Of a stretch of DNA of 42,488 bases, positions 42,207-42,488 are shown one piece after another; position 1 is the first letter of the stretch; every line of letters starts with the position of its first letter. The stretch lies in NCBI GenBank assembly GCA_031177865.1, contig JAPSKD010000010.1, positions 1 to 42,488 on the forward strand. Direction: 5' to 3'. This DNA comes from Bacillus sp. (in: firmicutes). Its GTDB lineage: Bacteria; Bacillota; Bacilli; Bacillales; Cytobacillaceae. The translations under genes were made by a program, and so were the position numbers. Under the pieces are notes generated by a model. The model was not told the origin of the DNA. It did no database searches and worked only from the letters and a program-made list of their open reading frames with translations.

Positions 42207-42220
42207 TCCCTTTCGTAAAA

Positions 42221-42488
42221 TCAGTCTAATTCTCTTACTTTAAATGGAAGCAATTGGTGTTCAATTTGATCTCTGTGTGATTCATACTGTGCGGGCAGCA
42301 TTAATTTCTCACCCATTGTCGCTACGGATTCATCATGGGCAAAGCCTGGAGGATCTGTTGCAATTTCAAATAAGATTTCCCCATGTTCTCTAAAATAAAT
42401 CGCATTGAAATAGTTCCGATCCTGTACTGGAGTGACACCATAACCATTGGCTGCAACATACTTTTGCCATTCCAATTGATCCTGGTCG
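42221..42488 (-). CDS. Ring-cleaving dioxygenase MhqO, second copy (C-terminal part, cut by window end)
   Basis: The frame is open to the right edge and encodes about 89 residues. It repeats the C-terminus of the 40547-41491 gene with high similarity: DRNYFNAIYFREHGEILFEIATDPPGF, then DESVATMGEKLMLP and a charged tail. Only the last VOC module, with the metal-ligand Glu, is visible. It is 14 bases before the flavin reductase gene, so the operon is mhqO-like, flavin reductase, mhqO, mhqD. Confidence 0.88.
   Translation of the reverse strand, partial: DQDQLEWQKYVAANGYGVTPVQDRNYFNAIYFREHGEILFEIATDPPGFAHDESVATMGEKLMLPAQYESHRDQIEHQLLPFKVRELD

Noticed and set aside
1-42488. CRISPR arrays, tRNA or rRNA genes, attachment sites, replication origins, phage genes
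   Set aside because: No regularly spaced repeats, cloverleaf-like tRNA sequences, rRNA segments, integrases or phage structural genes were recognised by eye.

Overview
The window reads as a low-GC Gram-positive chromosome segment, most likely Bacillales (Bacillaceae or Planococcaceae, Lysinibacillus/Solibacillus-like). The signs are strong AGGAGG-type ribosome binding sites, several TTG and GTG starts, Bacillus-type quinone-stress genes (azoR, mhqO, mhqD, a doxX stub), a Firmicute-type lipoprotein signal and many compact U-tailed terminators. No rRNA, tRNA, CRISPR array or intact insertion sequence was found. This assignment is an inference from gene content, not from a marker gene.

Layout. 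(1) Bases 1-2299 are an eroded flank: the tail of an unknown gene, an intact azoreductase with a clear promoter and a candidate MhqR-type operator, fragments of a pirin and of an FMN reductase, and a 5'-truncated, frameshifted adhP. (2) Bases 2300-28027 are one long minus-strand catabolic island, visibly richer in G+C than its flanks and read away from a divergent LysR regulator (28250-29131). In transcription order it holds a FadF-like membrane Fe-S oxidoreductase, a ThDP enzyme, a tripartite TctCBA importer, an aldehyde dehydrogenase, an MFS carrier, EtfBA, CoA-transferase 2, HMG-CoA-lyase-like 2, an acyl-CoA dehydrogenase, an enoyl-CoA hydratase, an MmgE/PrpD protein, a FAH-family hydrolase, gentisate dioxygenase, an aromatic 6-hydroxylase, CoA-transferase 1, HMG-CoA-lyase-like 1 and an aconitase. 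(3) Bases 29391-39713 are an A+T-rich meta-cleavage cluster: an extradiol dioxygenase, an acyl-CoA-dehydrogenase-fold monooxygenase, a ring-fission hydrolase, a phenol-sensor regulator with a PucR-type output, an MFS carrier, a flavin reductase, an oxopentenoate hydratase and a FAD-synthetase homologue. (4) Bases 39848-42488 are an mhq-type quinone-detoxification operon, with mhqD, two mhqO copies (one cut by the window end), a flavin reductase and a 19-codon doxX stub.

How the genes may work together. In block 2 an imported acid could be activated by CoA transfer, dehydrogenated (electrons via Etf and the Fe-S oxidoreductase to quinone), hydrated and cleaved by a retro-aldol lyase. The released aromatic aldehyde or oxo acid could be oxidised to 3-hydroxybenzoate, hydroxylated to gentisate, ring-opened and hydrolysed. 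A second CoA-transferase/lyase pair, the MmgE/PrpD protein and the aconitase suggest a further C4-C6 acid branch. The overall order is an inference; the single-enzyme calls are mostly firm. In block 3 a phenolic would be sensed by the V4R regulator, hydroxylated with flavin supplied by the reductase and possibly by the dedicated FAD synthetase, meta-cleaved, hydrolysed and hydrated. The final aldolase and dehydrogenase are not in the window.

The most noteworthy points are the pairing of a DmpR/MopR-type phenol sensor with a PucR output, the cluster-borne FAD synthetase with an apparently eroded riboflavin-kinase half, the paired CoA-transferase/lyase modules in one gentisate island, loss of expected catalytic or cluster residues in two enzymes, and broken genes (adhP and doxX) at the two outer edges of the catabolic block.
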